Of a stretch of DNA of 64,000 bases, positions 14,073 to 24,775 are shown one piece after another. Origin of the DNA: Vibrio orientalis CIP 102891 = ATCC 33934. Its GTDB lineage: Bacteria > Pseudomonadota > Gammaproteobacteria > Enterobacterales > Vibrionaceae. A model generated the notes under the pieces. It made no database searches, had not been told where the DNA came from, and saw only the letters and a list, made by a program, of their open reading frames with translations. Every line of letters starts with the position of its first letter. Within the stretch, counting starts at the first letter, position 1. The stretch covers positions 1-64,000 of the forward strand of contig NZ_ACZV01000003.1 of NCBI RefSeq assembly GCF_000176235.1, read 5' to 3'. The translations under genes and the position numbers were made by a program.

Positions 14073-17000
14073 ATGGACTCCGTAAACAACTACTCTTTCG
14101 ATTCAAAACGCATCCTAGTTGGTTTTATCCTCGCTTCTTTGCTACTGCTTGGTGCAGGAACGATGGGATGGATGAGCTTAAATAATCGCTTTGAGACAAT
14201 TGACCATTACGCAGGCAATGCTCAGTTACTCTCAACACTAGATAGCATCAAAGTTATCGAACAAAGCTATATTCGTCTTGCCGAGCCTCAGTTGGTGGAA
14301 AAGATGGCAAACAACGTAAGCCGAGCAAAGCAGCTTGCGGAAACTGCAGTCAATAACGGAACTCCTGCTTCAACGCCGACCGCTATCGCTCAATACCAGC
14401 AGCAGTTTGAACAGTATGTCGATCTTAGTCAGCAAACTCTCCAAGCTAGGCAATCTTTATCAGTCGTAGGAGAAAAAACCGAAAGCTTGGTTCAACAACT
14501 GCAAATCGATCACGAGGAGTATATTGAGTCCGGCATCACTGATATCGATCAGCTACGTAGCAAGGTGGATCATGAATCCGACAATGCCATTCAAGCCCAT
14601 TGGTTAGTGAGTTTGATTGCGAACTCACAGTCACAACAGAAAGCTTACATGGTGACGAACAAGCAAGAGACGTTAAATGCCGCACAGTTTGAGTTAAACA
14701 AAGCAGGAAAGTTAGTATCTCAACTAGAACAGCAACTTAATGATGAGCAATCACAAAAGATACTGGCGCTGATAAAAAATTCGAAGAATCGCTACCGTTC
14801 AGCGCTGGTGCAACTGCGTAATTGGAGTAACCTCTCTAAGCCATTGCAAGCGAATATCTCTGCGCAAATCGAACGTTCAAGTAACGAGTTACTTCGAGTC
14901 TCCATTGAACTCAGAACGCATTTACAAGAGAGGTTAAAAGTCAGTCAACAAGCGGTGTCGACCCTACAAGCAACCATCAGCGATAAATTGTCGATAAGCT
15001 CAAACCTATTACTACTGCGCACCGACATCAACAATGCTCAACAAAGCGATAAAGACTATGCCATCGCTCAAGAATCACTGCGCCAAACCACATTGAAACA
15101 AGAGGTGCAAAACAACCTTTACGCCGCTCTTCGATTACTTGAAGCGCTGTATGAACAAGTCATCACTCAGGACGAGCAGCTGCAAATTGATACCCTGAGC
15201 CAAACTACACAAGACTATCTGAGCTTATTTACTCACTTAACGGCCCTACGTAGTGAAAAGTCGCAACTTGAGTTAGCACTCACTCAAAGCCATCAAGATA
15301 TTATCAACGCCATTCAGCCAGGCTTTGAAAGCCAACTGGTCGCAGTGGAGGAGTCTGGCAATATCACCACCAACCTAGCGATAGGTGGAGGGATTTTCTT
15401 ATTTACCCTATTACTGCTCGGATTGCTGGCCAATAAGTCTCATGCGGCCCTAGAGAGATTTGCCGAAAAGCTTGCGGTTGCACGTGACGAAGCCAATTCA
15501 GCCAACACCGCGAAATCAGATTTTTTGGCCAATATGAGCCACGAAATCCGTACCCCGATGAACGCGATTATTGGCATGAGTTACTTGGCGCTAAAAACAG
15601 ATTTAACCAAAGCGCAGCGCAATTATATCCATAAGGTAAAATTGTCTGCTGACTCTCTACTTGGCCTGATTAACGACATTCTCGACTTCTCTAAGATTGA
15701 AGCTGGAAAACTCGATATTGAAAATGTCGACTTTCACCTCGAGAACGTACTCGACAACATCACTAACCTTGTTGGACTGAGAGCATCTGAACGCGGGCTT
15801 GAGTTACTTATCCATATTGAACGTGACGTACCGACAACCTTAGTCGGTGACCCACTCCGCCTTGGGCAAGTACTGATTAATCTCGCCAACAATGCGGTCA
15901 AGTTTACCGAAAAAGGTGAGATAAAGATTTCAGTGCGCGTTGCCAAAAGGCAGGGGGATGACGTCGAACTGGAGTTCAGTGTCGAAGACAGCGGCATTGG
16001 CATGACAAAAGAGCAAACGGACAAACTGTTTAGCAAGTTTACTCAAGCCGATAGTTCAACCACCCGTAAGTATGGCGGTACCGGTCTTGGGCTCGCCATC
16101 AGTAAAGAGCTTAGCCAATTAATGGGCGGCGATATACGCGTGGAGAGCGAGTTTGGCCAAGGCTCCCGCTTCTCCTTTTCTATTGCGACCAAAGTCAGCC
16201 ATGCATTAAAGCAAGATAACGTCAGCATGCCCGTTGAGCTGGGTAAATTAAAAGTACTTATCGTCGATGACAATGCCAGCGCTCGAATCATCGTCGAAGA
16301 CATTTTGCACTCGCTACAATTTGAGGCGCAGAGTGTCAGTAATGTCGATGATGCCCTGAACGCACTAGAGACCGCTAGTCAACAACAAAGTCCTTACGAT
16401 TTACTGATTTCTGACTGGCAGATGCCGGGCAAAGATGGCATCGATTTAGTCGAGTCGGTCTATCAACGATTTACAGAGAACCACCAGCCTAAAATCCTCA
16501 TGCTCACTGCCTATGGACGAGAAGACCTCAACGACGCATTTACTCATCGTGGATTAACCACACCAAGCATCCTTGATAAGCCAGTCACCGCTTCTCATCT
16601 ATTTGATGCGGTTATTGCTCTCTATGGAGTGGCTAATACCCGAATCAGCCGAAGTGAAGCGCAAGAGCAACACCAGTTAGCCAATGTACAGCAGCTTGCT
16701 GGCGCACACTTACTGTTGGTCGAAGACAATGCGATAAACCAAGAACTGGCGGTTGAACTGCTCCAAGGACAACAAATTAAAGTTACCATTGCAGTAAATG
16801 GTCAAGAGGCGGTCGATTACTATAAACAGCATGACTTTGATGGCATTTTGATGGATTGCCAGATGCCGATTATGGATGGCTACGAAGCCACTCAATTTAT
16901 CAGACAAACTCTCGACGACCAGATGATGCCAATTATCGCTATGACCGCTAATGTTATGGAACGCGATAAAGTCAAAGCGCAAAATGCAGGAATGAACGAT

Positions 17001-17672
17001 ATTATTGCTAAGCCGATTGATGTTGGCAGCATGTTCAGTACCCTCGCAAAATGGGTCACGCCTAAAACACCACTGGCTGCCGTTGCCCAAACCAGTCAGC
17101 CACAAGAAACATTGCCTGAGATTGAGGGTATTGATATCCAATCGGGGCTTGCCCGTACTAGCGGTAATACTAATCTATATAAAAAGTTACTGATGCGTTT
17201 TGCTGATACCTATATAGATAGCTCAGCAGTCAACCATGCACTGACCAATGATGATTTAGCCGCGAGAAAGCGCAACATACACTCCTTAAAAGGTGTTGCT
17301 GGCAATATTGGTGCAGGCAGTGTTCACCAGTTAAGTGCGCAGCTAGAACAAGACCTCGACAATGTGGCTCTTCGACAAGAGCTGCTTAGCGCACTCAGCC
17401 AATTAGTCACTCGCATCGAAACTACGCTATTAACTGTGCAAGCCACGCCGCAAGCTCAGAGCACAAAAGCGCACAATTATGAGCCAGACACCTATCAAGA
17501 GCTCTTTAATGCTATTGAGCAAAGTGACACATTAGCCGTCACTATCATTAATGGACTGGAATCTGGTGGTCAAATCGGTTTGTCCGCTGGTGAACTTTCG
17601 GCACTTAGCCAAGCATTAGAAGAATTTGATTTTGAAAGAGGATTAGAGATCTTAGCCACAAGCCAAAGGTGA
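14073..17672 (+). CDS. Hybrid sensor histidine kinase (HisKA-HATPase-REC-REC-HPt)
   Basis: This inner-membrane kinase is about 1,199 aa. It has a membrane segment near residues 12-32, a long helical periplasmic sensor region (about 35-430), a second segment near 435-455 ([17 protein letters not shown]), and a phosphoaccepting H490 in [11 protein letters not shown]. Next come ATPase boxes ([25 protein letters not shown]), two receivers with D781 and D928, and an HPt domain with H1070 (HSLKG). A C-terminal tail of about 110 aa follows. I start it at ATG 14073, which has GAGG upstream; an upstream TTG at 14049 would overlap the previous gene. It is likely to drive a phosphorelay to the adjacent HD-GYP regulator. 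The ligand is unknown. Confidence 0.9.
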   Translation: MDSVNNYSFDSKRILVGFILASLLLLGAGTMGWMSLNNRFETIDHYAGNAQLLSTLDSIKVIEQSYIRLAEPQLVEKMANNVSRAKQLAETAVNNGTPASTPTAIAQYQQQFEQYVDLSQQTLQARQSLSVVGEKTESLVQQLQIDHEEYIESGITDIDQLRSKVDHESDNAIQAHWLVSLIANSQSQQKAYMVTNKQETLNAAQFELNKAGKLVSQLEQQLNDEQSQKILALIKNSKNRYRSALVQLRNWSNLSKPLQANISAQIERSSNELLRVSIELRTHLQERLKVSQQAVSTLQATISDKLSISSNLLLLRTDINNAQQSDKDYAIAQESLRQTTLKQEVQNNLYAALRLLEALYEQVITQDEQLQIDTLSQTTQDYLSLFTHLTALRSEKSQLELALTQSHQDIINAIQPGFESQLVAVEESGNITTNLAIGGGIFLFTLLLLGLLANKSHAALERFAEKLAVARDEANSANTAKSDFLANMSHEIRTPMNAIIGMSYLALKTDLTKAQRNYIHKVKLSADSLLGLINDILDFSKIEAGKLDIENVDFHLENVLDNITNLVGLRASERGLELLIHIERDVPTTLVGDPLRLGQVLINLANNAVKFTEKGEIKISVRVAKRQGDDVELEFSVEDSGIGMTKEQTDKLFSKFTQADSSTTRKYGGTGLGLAISKELSQLMGGDIRVESEFGQGSRFSFSIATKVSHALKQDNVSMPVELGKLKVLIVDDNASARIIVEDILHSLQFEAQSVSNVDDALNALETASQQQSPYDLLISDWQMPGKDGIDLVESVYQRFTENHQPKILMLTAYGREDLNDAFTHRGLTTPSILDKPVTASHLFDAVIALYGVANTRISRSEAQEQHQLANVQQLAGAHLLLVEDNAINQELAVELLQGQQIKVTIAVNGQEAVDYYKQHDFDGILMDCQMPIMDGYEATQFIRQTLDDQMMPIIAMTANVMERDKVKAQNAGMNDIIAKPIDVGSMFSTLAKWVTPKTPLAAVAQTSQPQETLPEIEGIDIQSGLARTSGNTNLYKKLLMRFADTYIDSSAVNHALTNDDLAARKRNIHSLKGVAGNIGAGSVHQLSAQLEQDLDNVALRQELLSALSQLVTRIETTLLTVQATPQAQSTKAHNYEPDTYQELFNAIEQSDTLAVTIINGLESGGQIGLSAGELSALSQALEEFDFERGLEILATSQR

Positions 17673-17717
17673 GTTATTAGCATTTTACGCTAAGTAGGTA
17701 TCGTTTTTTTTGTAGAT

Positions 17718-17746
17718 AAGGTAACTTATACGCCTTAAGTTACCTT
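17718..17746 (+). terminator. Inverted repeat after the kinase gene
   Basis: AAGGTAACTT and AAGTTACCTT form a perfect 10-bp stem with a 9-nt loop, 46 bp past the kinase stop. No T run follows on the plus strand; an eight-T run precedes it (17704-17711). It may be a weak or factor-assisted terminator, or an operator. Confidence 0.4.
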
Positions 17747-17825
17747 CAGTTCTATTCATTTCCAGAATGAGTAACTTACTGACACAGCTATTAGATATTA
17801 CCAAATGAGGAACGATAAACCTCGA

Positions 17826-17848
17826 TAAATGGTATATTATTAAAAATG
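17826..17848 (+). promoter_or_regulatory. Possible Zur operator before zur
   Basis: The AT-rich stretch here (AAATGGTATATTATTAAAAATG) matches the gammaproteobacterial Zur-box consensus at about 15 of 23 positions and lies directly upstream of the zur start. Autoregulation by Zur is the inference; the match is only moderate in such AT-rich DNA. Confidence 0.35.
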
Positions 17849-17858
17849 TCCATTGGTA

Positions 17859-18317
17859 ATGGTGATAAGTTTGGACCTGCAGTTAGTAAAACAAATAGAA
17901 GAGATATGCACTGCCCGTGGCGTAAGGCTCACGACTCAACGAAAACGTGTGTTTGAGCTGATTTGTGCGAGCCCGAAAGCATCCAGTGCTTATGAGCTAT
18001 TAGAAGAATTGAAGCTGAGTGAACCTCAAGCAAAGCCTCCGACGGTTTATCGTGCATTGGACTTTTTGCTCGAACAGGGATTCATCCATCGCGTTGAATC
18101 GACCAATAGCTACATCCAATGCTGTTCTTGCAACGCTCATAAACATTATTCGCATCTATTGATATGCGATAAATGCAGTAACGTTATTGAACTACAAGAT
18201 GATAGTTTGGTAGCCTTGTTGGCAGATAATGCAGAGAAGCACGGCTTTACCATCATTAATCACGTGATTGAATCACACGGTATTTGTCAGTCATGCTCCT
18301 CTGACAAAGCGAACTAA
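17859..18317 (+). CDS. zur: Zinc uptake regulator, Fur family
   Basis: Zur represses zinc-uptake genes when zinc is bound. This protein of about 152 aa has a winged-helix N-terminal domain (RGVRLTTQRKRVFELI; PPTVYRALDFLLEQGF) and a C-terminal metal-binding domain with cysteines in CDKC and CQSC, the structural zinc site typical of Zur and Fur. The helix and hinge sequence fits Zur better than Fur. The start is uncertain: TTG 17853, ATG 17859 and TTG 17871 are in frame, and GGTGAT precedes 17871. A possible Zur box lies just upstream, and cheX follows after 17 bp. Confidence 0.88.
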   Translation: MVISLDLQLVKQIEEICTARGVRLTTQRKRVFELICASPKASSAYELLEELKLSEPQAKPPTVYRALDFLLEQGFIHRVESTNSYIQCCSCNAHKHYSHLLICDKCSNVIELQDDSLVALLADNAEKHGFTIINHVIESHGICQSCSSDKAN

Positions 18318-18334
18318 AGATATAGAAGAAGATT

Positions 18335-18796
18335 ATGCGCGCTGAATTTGTAAACCCGTTTTTAGCATCATTGATGAATGTTTTAAAAACGATGGCTTCA
18401 CTGGAATTGAAGCCACAGAAACCTCGTGTAAAGAAAGATGAAATTGCACGTGGGGATGTATCAGGTTTAATAGGGATGGTTGGCACGCAAAGCCGTGGCT
18501 CGATGTCTATTACCTTCGATGAGAGTCTTGCTCTAGAGATCATGCAAAACATGCTAGGTGAACGCCCTAACGGTTTAAATGATGAAGTGACCGATATGGT
18601 TGGTGAAATCACCAACATGGTGACAGGCGGTGCGAAACGTATCCTTGCGGAAAGTGGTTTTGATTTTGATATGGCAACTCCTGTTGTTGTATCAGGTAAA
18701 GGCCATACCATTCGCCACAAATGTGAAGGCTCGATCATCATCATGCCTTTCTCATCTCAGTGGGGTAATGCATTCATCGAGATTTGTTTCGAATAA
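18335..18796 (+). CDS. cheX: CheX-like chemotaxis phosphatase
   Basis: CheX proteins dephosphorylate CheY-P or other receivers. The 153-aa protein is a full CheX domain, and the catalytic signature E91-x-x-N94 (DMVGEITNMVTGGAK) is intact, so activity is predicted. An RGSMSITFDESLALEIM segment precedes it, as in the family. It lies 17 bp after zur and may be cotranscribed, although zinc regulation and chemotaxis have no obvious link. A strong terminator follows. Confidence 0.88.
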   Translation: MRAEFVNPFLASLMNVLKTMASLELKPQKPRVKKDEIARGDVSGLIGMVGTQSRGSMSITFDESLALEIMQNMLGERPNGLNDEVTDMVGEITNMVTGGAKRILAESGFDFDMATPVVVSGKGHTIRHKCEGSIIIMPFSSQWGNAFIEICFE

Positions 18797-18822
18797 ACGA
18801 ATGCTTTGATTGAATCAGATAT

Positions 18823-18851
18823 AAAAAACGCTTCCTAAGGAAGCGTTTTTT
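18823..18851. terminator. Bidirectional terminator between cheX and cysC
   Basis: AAAAAACGCTTCC and GGAAGCGTTTTTT form a 13-bp stem with a 3-nt loop and T tracts on both strands. It serves the convergent cheX (plus) and cysC (minus) transcripts. Confidence 0.92.
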
Positions 18852-18855
18852 ATTT

Positions 18856-19473
18856 TTAGCTAATGATGCCACGCTCTTGTAGCGCAACAAGGCAGTCATC
18901 AACTAATGCCCCAATGCTTTTTTCACCCGCCAATAAGTCTATTTCCGGGTTAAGTGGCACCTCATACTCAGAGTCGATACCAGTGAAGTTGGTAATTTCT
19001 CCTGCTCGAGCTTTCTTATATAGTCCTTTCGGGTCACGCTGCTCACACACATCAAGCGACGTATTAACAAACACCTCGAGAAACTCACTTTCTGGCAGCA
19101 TTTCTCGCACCAGTTGTCTCTCTGCGCGGTGCGGTGAGATAAACGCCGATAATACAATCAGACCCGCATCGGCCATTAATTTAGCCAACTCACCAATACG
19201 GCGGATGTTCTCACGGCGATCTTGTTCAGAGAAGCCAAGATCACTACATAACCCATGACGAACGTTATCGCCATCTAATAGATAGGTATGATAGCCCGAC
19301 TTCGCTAAGCGAGTTTCCAGTGCACCGGCAACCGTTGATTTGCCAGCACCCGATAATCCAGTAAACCAAAGCACGACTGGCTTTTGATTTTTAAGCCCAG
19401 CACGAAAAGCTTTGTCGATTGCATGTTGATGCCACACTACGTTTTCGTCTTTAACGGGAGTCTCCGTCGTCAT
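18856..19473 (-). CDS. cysC: Adenylyl-sulfate kinase
   Basis: CysC phosphorylates APS to PAPS with ATP, the second activation step of sulfate assimilation. The protein is 205 aa. A P-loop GLSGAGKST lies near residues 39-47, and the APS-kinase segments [15 protein letters not shown] and [10 protein letters not shown] are clear. It is the last gene of the cobA-cysD-cysN-permease-cysC run and is 12 bp from the permease gene. The PAPS it makes is the substrate of CysH, encoded elsewhere in this window. Confidence 0.96.
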   Translation of the reverse strand: MTTETPVKDENVVWHQHAIDKAFRAGLKNQKPVVLWFTGLSGAGKSTVAGALETRLAKSGYHTYLLDGDNVRHGLCSDLGFSEQDRRENIRRIGELAKLMADAGLIVLSAFISPHRAERQLVREMLPESEFLEVFVNTSLDVCEQRDPKGLYKKARAGEITNFTGIDSEYEVPLNPEIDLLAGEKSIGALVDDCLVALQERGIIS

Positions 19474-19485
19474 AATTGCGTCCTT

Positions 19486-21210
19486 TTAAAACGGGAAGAA
19501 GATCGGGATTAGCGTTAACACCAACACGGAGTAAACAATTGAAAGAGGAATCCCGATTCGAACATAGTCCGTTATTTTATAATTGCCCACGCTATAGACC
19601 AGCAAGTTGGTCTGATAGCCGTAAGGAGAGATAAAACTTGCGCTGGCACCAAACAGTACTGCCATGATAAAAGGCATCGGGTCGACACCATAACCTACCG
19701 CCATGCTGTAGCCGATGGGAAAGGCCAAGGCTGCTGCGGCATTGTTGGTCACAAGCTCAGTTAGAATAAGCGTTAACAAGTAAGTCGCGACCAGTGCACC
19801 AAATACCCCCCAGCCGTTAAAGCCTTCAATAAACATCTGACCCAAACTGACGGATAAGCCAGTCGATAACATAAGCTGAGCGATTGAAAGGGCAGAGCCG
19901 ACGATCACAACAATATCAACCGGGAAACGTCGACGTAATTCACCAAGTTGAATCACACCACTAAATAAAGCCGCCAGTAAAAAGACCGATAGACCTTTAA
20001 TGAGTGGCACCATATCCAGTAATGCCAATGCAATCACACTCGCAAAGCCCACTAGCACCAGCGAGGATTTATTGGCATCCAAACGAGCACTGGAATCTAA
20101 ATCATTGATTAAGACAAACTCTTTGCGATGTGCTTGCTTCTCTTGTTCAAAGCGCTTACCCGGTACCAGCACCAAGGTATCGCCCGCATTCAAGGTGATG
20201 TTACCTAACCCACCTTGTAAGCGTTCATGACCACGTCGAATCGCGACTACAACCGCATCAAAACGATCACGGAAATGGCTAGACTTTAAGGTTTTATTAC
20301 AAAAACTGGCCGATGAGCTCACCACTACTTCAACAAAACCCTGACCATTTAAGTGGTGCTGACCAAATAGCGTTAGACCTTGAATTTCTTGCAGCGTCGC
20401 GACACTTTCAATATCACCACAGAACAGTAATCTATCTCGAGCTTGCAAGATAAAGTCAGGCTCGACTGATGGCATAGTTTCACCATCGCGGACCACCTCA
20501 GCCAAGAACAGTTTTCGTAATGCACGTAAGTTATTTTCACTAATGCTACGGCCAACTAGTGGAGATCCCGGCTCTACCCTCGCCTCTAAGAAATACGGCA
20601 GATCGTCCTGACTTTGATCGTCATAATTCGGCAATAGATAGCTCAAAGGGATCAAGATCAACAGGCCGCCGACCAATACAGACAGACCGATCATGGTCGG
20701 AGCAAAAAAGCTCAAACTTGGTAAGCCTGCATCTTCAACAAAGCTATTAATGATCAAGTTGGTGGAGGTCCCGATCAAAGTTAAGGTACCACCAAGAATA
20801 GCGGTGTATGAGAGCGGAATTAATAGCTTTGACGGTGCATGTTGTTGATTGCGCTTAATCGCACTAATCAAAGAAACAACCACTGCGGTATTGTTAGTAA
20901 ATGAAGAAAGTAATGCGGTAGATAAACCCAATTTAGCGACAACAGTGCCTAAACAACCAGTGGACAAAGAGCGGCCTACCCAGCTAATTAGGCGGGTTTT
21001 TTCTAGCGCTGCTGACGCTAAGATCAGCAGCACTAAAGTAAGTAAGGAAGAGTTAGTGAAATTGGTTGCAACTTCACTAACGTCTATCATCCCAGCAAGA
21101 AAGGCAATAAATGCAGCGCCAGCAAAGATATGACTCGGCTTTATTCGCGTTGTCAGTAAGCAAGTCACTATGCCGAGTAAAATTGCCAGTACAAATCCTT
21201 GCTGCCACAT
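19486..21210 (-). CDS. SLC13-family permease with RCK_C domains, probable sulfate transporter
   Basis: This inner-membrane protein is about 574 aa. Transmembrane blocks lie at the N- and C-terminal thirds and two soluble RCK_C (TrkA-C) modules lie between, at about residues 205-375. The SLC13/ArsB signature-like SFTNNTAVVVSLI and LTLIGTSTNLIIN are present. Such proteins (SAC1/SLT-like) carry sulfate or other anions with sodium. Its place between cysN and cysC makes sulfate import the best guess. The start is ATG 21210 with GAGGAAGC upstream; the open frame extends 30 codons further but lacks a site. There is no cysTWA ABC system in the window. Confidence 0.88.
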   Translation of the reverse strand: MWQQGFVLAILLGIVTCLLTTRIKPSHIFAGAAFIAFLAGMIDVSEVATNFTNSSLLTLVLLILASAALEKTRLISWVGRSLSTGCLGTVVAKLGLSTALLSSFTNNTAVVVSLISAIKRNQQHAPSKLLIPLSYTAILGGTLTLIGTSTNLIINSFVEDAGLPSLSFFAPTMIGLSVLVGGLLILIPLSYLLPNYDDQSQDDLPYFLEARVEPGSPLVGRSISENNLRALRKLFLAEVVRDGETMPSVEPDFILQARDRLLFCGDIESVATLQEIQGLTLFGQHHLNGQGFVEVVVSSSASFCNKTLKSSHFRDRFDAVVVAIRRGHERLQGGLGNITLNAGDTLVLVPGKRFEQEKQAHRKEFVLINDLDSSARLDANKSSLVLVGFASVIALALLDMVPLIKGLSVFLLAALFSGVIQLGELRRRFPVDIVVIVGSALSIAQLMLSTGLSVSLGQMFIEGFNGWGVFGALVATYLLTLILTELVTNNAAAALAFPIGYSMAVGYGVDPMPFIMAVLFGASASFISPYGYQTNLLVYSVGNYKITDYVRIGIPLSIVYSVLVLTLIPIFFPF

Positions 21211-21235
21211 AATGCTTCCTCGAAACTCTGAGTGT

Positions 21236-22663
21236 TTACTTAAGCAATTGACTGATATCTTTCGCTTCCCAGTGCGGGAAGTGCTTACGAACCAAAGCAT
21301 TCAGCTCAAGTTCAAACGCAGAAATATCGGCCGTATTAGTTTCGACACTAGATAGGCTCTCACGCACCAGACCAGCACCGACAGTCACGTTGGTTAGGCG
21401 GTCAATGATGATAAAGCCCCCTGTATCTTGGCTCGCAAGATAGTTATCCAGTGCCACAGACTCTGTTAGTGTCCACTCACACAGTCCAATACCATTGAGT
21501 GGTAATTCAACCGCACTGTGACTCGAAAGGTTGTTGATATCGTATTGATGACGAATTGCTTCAACGCGACCAACAGTTTTTTTGCCCGCGATCTTGATGT
21601 CATACTCACGCCCCGGCTGCAGCGCTTGCTCTGTCATCCATACCACATCCGCAAGCAGGTGATTGCTCGACTCTACCTGTGCACTCTCTAGCACAATCAA
21701 GTCACCACGGCTGATATCAATCTCATCTTCGAGCGTCAGCGTTACCGCTAGACCCGCTTGAGCCTGATCTAAGTCACCATCAAATGTGACAATACGAGCC
21801 ACTTTCGATCTCTTTCCAGAAGGTAGCGCTTTGACTTCATCCCCGACTTTGACTGAACCTGACGCAATCGTGCCAGCAAAGCCACGGAAGTCGAGGTTTG
21901 GTCGATTGACGTATTGAACAGGGAAGCGGAACTCACCCACCTCTTTGTCCTGGTCGACATCAACGTTCTCAAGGATCTCGAGTAATGACGGTCCTTCAAA
22001 CCAGCTTAGGTTTTGACTCGCTTCAACCACGTTATCGCCCTCAAGCGCAGACAATGGCAAAATCTGAATGTCCGTTTCACCTTGTAGGTTTTTCGAAAAT
22101 TCTAAATACTCGTCACGAATCTGTTCAAAACGCTCTTGTGAATAATCAACAAGATCCATTTTGTTTACCGCGACAACAAAGTGCTTCAGACCTAATAGAT
22201 TTGAGATAAACGAGTGACGACGCGTTTGATCAAGTACCCCTTTACGCGCATCAATCAAGATCACAGCAAGATCACAAGTTGAAGCACCTGTCGCCATGTT
22301 ACGTGTGTATTGCTCGTGTCCAGGCGTATCCGCAATAATGAACTTACGCTTTTGCGTCGAGAAGTAACGGTATGCGACGTCAATGGTAATACCTTGTTCA
22401 CGCTCTGCTTGCAGACCATCAACCAACAGTGCCAAATCTGGACGCTCACCGGTTGTACCCACACGTTGGCTGTCATTGTGAACTGCCGCTAGCTGATCTT
22501 CATAAATTTGCTTAGAGTCATGCAGTAAGCGACCAATCAGTGTACTTTTCCCATCATCTACTGAACCACAAGTTAGGAATCTAAGTAGTGATTTGTATTG
22601 ATGCTGTGTTAGGTATCCTTCAATACCAAGCTCTTCGAGTTGAGCTTCAACTACGCTATTCAT
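21236..22663 (-). CDS. cysN: Sulfate adenylyltransferase subunit 1 (GTPase)
   Basis: CysN is the GTPase subunit of ATP sulfurylase. It couples GTP hydrolysis to the formation of APS by CysD. The 475-aa protein has the elongation-factor-like G domain with [15 protein letters not shown] (about 33-47), the switch-II motif [11 protein letters not shown], and NKMDLVD for guanine binding. EF-Tu-like beta domains follow. No C-terminal CysC fusion is present; cysC is a separate gene. It lies 20 bp downstream of cysD in the same operon. Confidence 0.97.
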   Translation of the reverse strand: MNSVVEAQLEELGIEGYLTQHQYKSLLRFLTCGSVDDGKSTLIGRLLHDSKQIYEDQLAAVHNDSQRVGTTGERPDLALLVDGLQAEREQGITIDVAYRYFSTQKRKFIIADTPGHEQYTRNMATGASTCDLAVILIDARKGVLDQTRRHSFISNLLGLKHFVVAVNKMDLVDYSQERFEQIRDEYLEFSKNLQGETDIQILPLSALEGDNVVEASQNLSWFEGPSLLEILENVDVDQDKEVGEFRFPVQYVNRPNLDFRGFAGTIASGSVKVGDEVKALPSGKRSKVARIVTFDGDLDQAQAGLAVTLTLEDEIDISRGDLIVLESAQVESSNHLLADVVWMTEQALQPGREYDIKIAGKKTVGRVEAIRHQYDINNLSSHSAVELPLNGIGLCEWTLTESVALDNYLASQDTGGFIIIDRLTNVTVGAGLVRESLSSVETNTADISAFELELNALVRKHFPHWEAKDISQLLK

Positions 22664-22683
22664 TTTCTTTCCTTAGATCCTTG

Positions 22684-23592
22684 TTAGAAATAACCTTGAC
22701 GCTTTTTCAGTTCCATCGATCCTGACTGATCGTGGTCGATCGCTCGTCCTTGACGCTCACTCGATGTCGCAACGAGCATCTCTTCAATAATGCCGGTCAG
22801 GGTATTCGCTTCTGACTCAATCGCACCCGTTAGTGGGTAGCAGCCAAGAGTTCGGAATCGCACACTTTTCTCTTCGATTTTCTCACCCGGTTGAAGTTCC
22901 ATACGCTCATCATCGACCATGATCAGCATGCCATCACGATCGACAACAGGGCGTTTATCTGCAAGGTAAAGCGGGACAATTTCGATGTTCTCTAGGTAGA
23001 TGTATTGCCAGATATCCAGCTCAGTCCAGTTTGACAATGGGAATACACGGATACTTTCACCCTTGTTGATCTGACCGTTATAAGTTTTCCATAACTCTGG
23101 ACGCTGGTTCTTCGGATCCCAAGTATGATTTTTATCGCGGAATGAATAGACACGCTCTTTAGCTCGAGACTTCTCTTCATCGCGGCGCGCGCCGCCAAAT
23201 GCAGCATCAAAACCATACTTGTTAAGCGCCTGCTTTAGGCCTTGCGTTTTCATGATGTCAGTGTGCTTTGATGAGCCATGCACAAATGGACTACAACCCA
23301 TTGCTAGACCTTCTGGGTTCTTATGAACCAAAAGCTCAAAGCCATATTTTTCTGCCGTACGAGCGCGGAATTCAATCATTTCTTTGAATTTCCAATCGGT
23401 ATCTACGTGCAGTAACGGGAATGGAATCTTACCTGGGTAAAATGCTTTACGAGCAAGATGCAGCATCACCGATGAATCTTTACCTATCGAGTACATCATC
23501 ACTGGGTTATCAAACTCAGCAGCAACTTCACGGATGATATGAATACTCTCCGCTTCTAGCTGCTTTAGGTGGGTTAAACGTTCTTGGTCCAT
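22684..23592 (-). CDS. cysD: Sulfate adenylyltransferase subunit 2
   Basis: CysD is the catalytic subunit of ATP sulfurylase, which joins sulfate and ATP to APS and pyrophosphate. It has the PP-loop motif [13 protein letters not shown] near residues 35-47 and the conserved [15 protein letters not shown] segment, and it ends in the family's KKRQGYF. The start is ATG 23592 ([15 protein letters not shown], 302 aa), matching the E. coli protein and preceded by AAAGGAAG. An in-frame start nine codons upstream is rejected. It is followed closely by cysN. Confidence 0.97.
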   Translation of the reverse strand: MDQERLTHLKQLEAESIHIIREVAAEFDNPVMMYSIGKDSSVMLHLARKAFYPGKIPFPLLHVDTDWKFKEMIEFRARTAEKYGFELLVHKNPEGLAMGCSPFVHGSSKHTDIMKTQGLKQALNKYGFDAAFGGARRDEEKSRAKERVYSFRDKNHTWDPKNQRPELWKTYNGQINKGESIRVFPLSNWTELDIWQYIYLENIEIVPLYLADKRPVVDRDGMLIMVDDERMELQPGEKIEEKSVRFRTLGCYPLTGAIESEANTLTGIIEEMLVATSSERQGRAIDHDQSGSMELKKRQGYF

Positions 23593-23644
23593 GTTAGTGC
23601 TTCCTTTAAGGCTCATCATGAGCTTCGACTAATCAAATAATGAG

Positions 23645-24514
23645 TTATGCAAATTGGCGTTGTTGAGATTGTTGCTGTGGCTGTGGCGTGAACCACGCCA
23701 GCTTCTCTGACAGTGACACCACTTCACCAATGACGATAAGAGACGGCGATTGCGCGTCTTTAGCAAGTTCAGCAAGTTGAGAGAGCTGACCTTTAAAAAT
23801 TCTTTGAGTTGCTTGAGTGCCACGCTCAATAATGGCGATCGGCGTCTGTGGGTTACGGCCATGCTCAATCAACTGGTTTTCAATGTATTCGGACTTCATT
23901 AGCCCCATATAAATCACCAGTGTTTGATTGCCACGGGCAAGGGTCGACCAATCCATTTGATCACTTTCTGCTTTTAAGTGGCCGGTAATGAACATCGCAG
24001 ACTGAGCATAATCACGGTGAGTCAATGGAATGCCTGCGTATGCGGTCGCACCCGCTGCTGCGGTAATGCCTGGAATGACTTGAAATGAGATACCAGCATC
24101 GGCGAGCACTTCAAGCTCTTCACCACCGCGGCCGAAAATGAACGGATCACCACCTTTAATGCGAACTACGCGATGACCTTGCTTAGCAAAGTCGACTAAT
24201 AGCTGGTTGGTTTTCTCTTGCGGAACACTATGGTGACCAGCTCGCTTACCGACACAAACTAAAATGGTGTCGCTGGGTACTAGCGCCATTATCTCGTCCG
24301 AGACAAGGTAGTCATAGAGAACCACATCGGCTTGCTGCAAAAAGCGAATCGCTTTGAGTGTCAGTAGTTCAACATCACCCGGCCCTGAACCGACAAGCGC
24401 GACCTCACCTGGCCCAAGGAGACTCTGCCCTATTGAATTCAGATCCGTTCGATTGCTGCGCTGTGCGTGCTGACTACTCAGTGGGAATTGAGAGATCGTA
24501 TCCTTGCTCGCCAT
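23645..24514 (-). CDS. cobA: Uroporphyrinogen-III C-methyltransferase
   Basis: SUMT uses SAM to methylate uroporphyrinogen III twice to precorrin-2, the first step to siroheme. The protein is 289 aa. It has the family motifs [14 protein letters not shown] (about 41-54) and [15 protein letters not shown], and the [18 protein letters not shown] segment. There is no CysG-type dehydrogenase/ferrochelatase domain, so siroheme completion must use another protein. As the first gene of the cysDN/cysC operon it supplies the cofactor of CysI, the clear reason for the linkage. AAAGGGTGA precedes the start. Confidence 0.95.
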   Translation of the reverse strand: MASKDTISQFPLSSQHAQRSNRTDLNSIGQSLLGPGEVALVGSGPGDVELLTLKAIRFLQQADVVLYDYLVSDEIMALVPSDTILVCVGKRAGHHSVPQEKTNQLLVDFAKQGHRVVRIKGGDPFIFGRGGEELEVLADAGISFQVIPGITAAAGATAYAGIPLTHRDYAQSAMFITGHLKAESDQMDWSTLARGNQTLVIYMGLMKSEYIENQLIEHGRNPQTPIAIIERGTQATQRIFKGQLSQLAELAKDAQSPSLIVIGEVVSLSEKLAWFTPQPQQQSQQRQFA

Positions 24515-24775
24515 AATGTCACCCTTTCCATTTCTCTTTGGGCATTATGGCGTTGTAGTTATATTACCGGAAATTCTAAAATTTCATTTTTTATATCAAT
24601 TTCTGATAAGGGAATTTGTTATAAGTGATTACGAATTGATCATTTTTGAGAGACCCTAGGCAGAACGCCATAAAGTAATTGGTCAAGATCACACTTTACT
24701 ATTCACTGAAGTCATTGTTTCATTCCGTTTTGTTACATTAAGCGACGTCTAACTTAACGCTATCGGAGCTTAAAA
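24515..24775. promoter_or_regulatory. Divergent promoter region cobA-cys operon / cpdB
   Basis: This 261-bp AT-rich region must hold promoters for the minus-strand cys operon and the plus-strand cpdB gene. A TATAAC on the minus strand at about 24559-24564 is a possible -10 for the cys operon, and GGAG at 24765 is the cpdB ribosome-binding site. A half-site TCACA near 24690 recalls CRP but the other half is poor. I cannot identify CysB sites by eye. Confidence 0.45.

Noticed and set aside
21211..21300. 30-codon upstream extension of the SLC13 permease
   Set aside because: It covers the cysN end region, has no ribosome-binding site, and MWQQG at 21210 has a good one.
23629..23868. 79-aa frame opposite phase within cobA
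   Set aside because: It is an out-of-frame shadow of the cobA 3' end.
24670..24700. CRP site upstream of cpdB
   Set aside because: Only one half (TCACA) fits; the other half matches 2 of 5.
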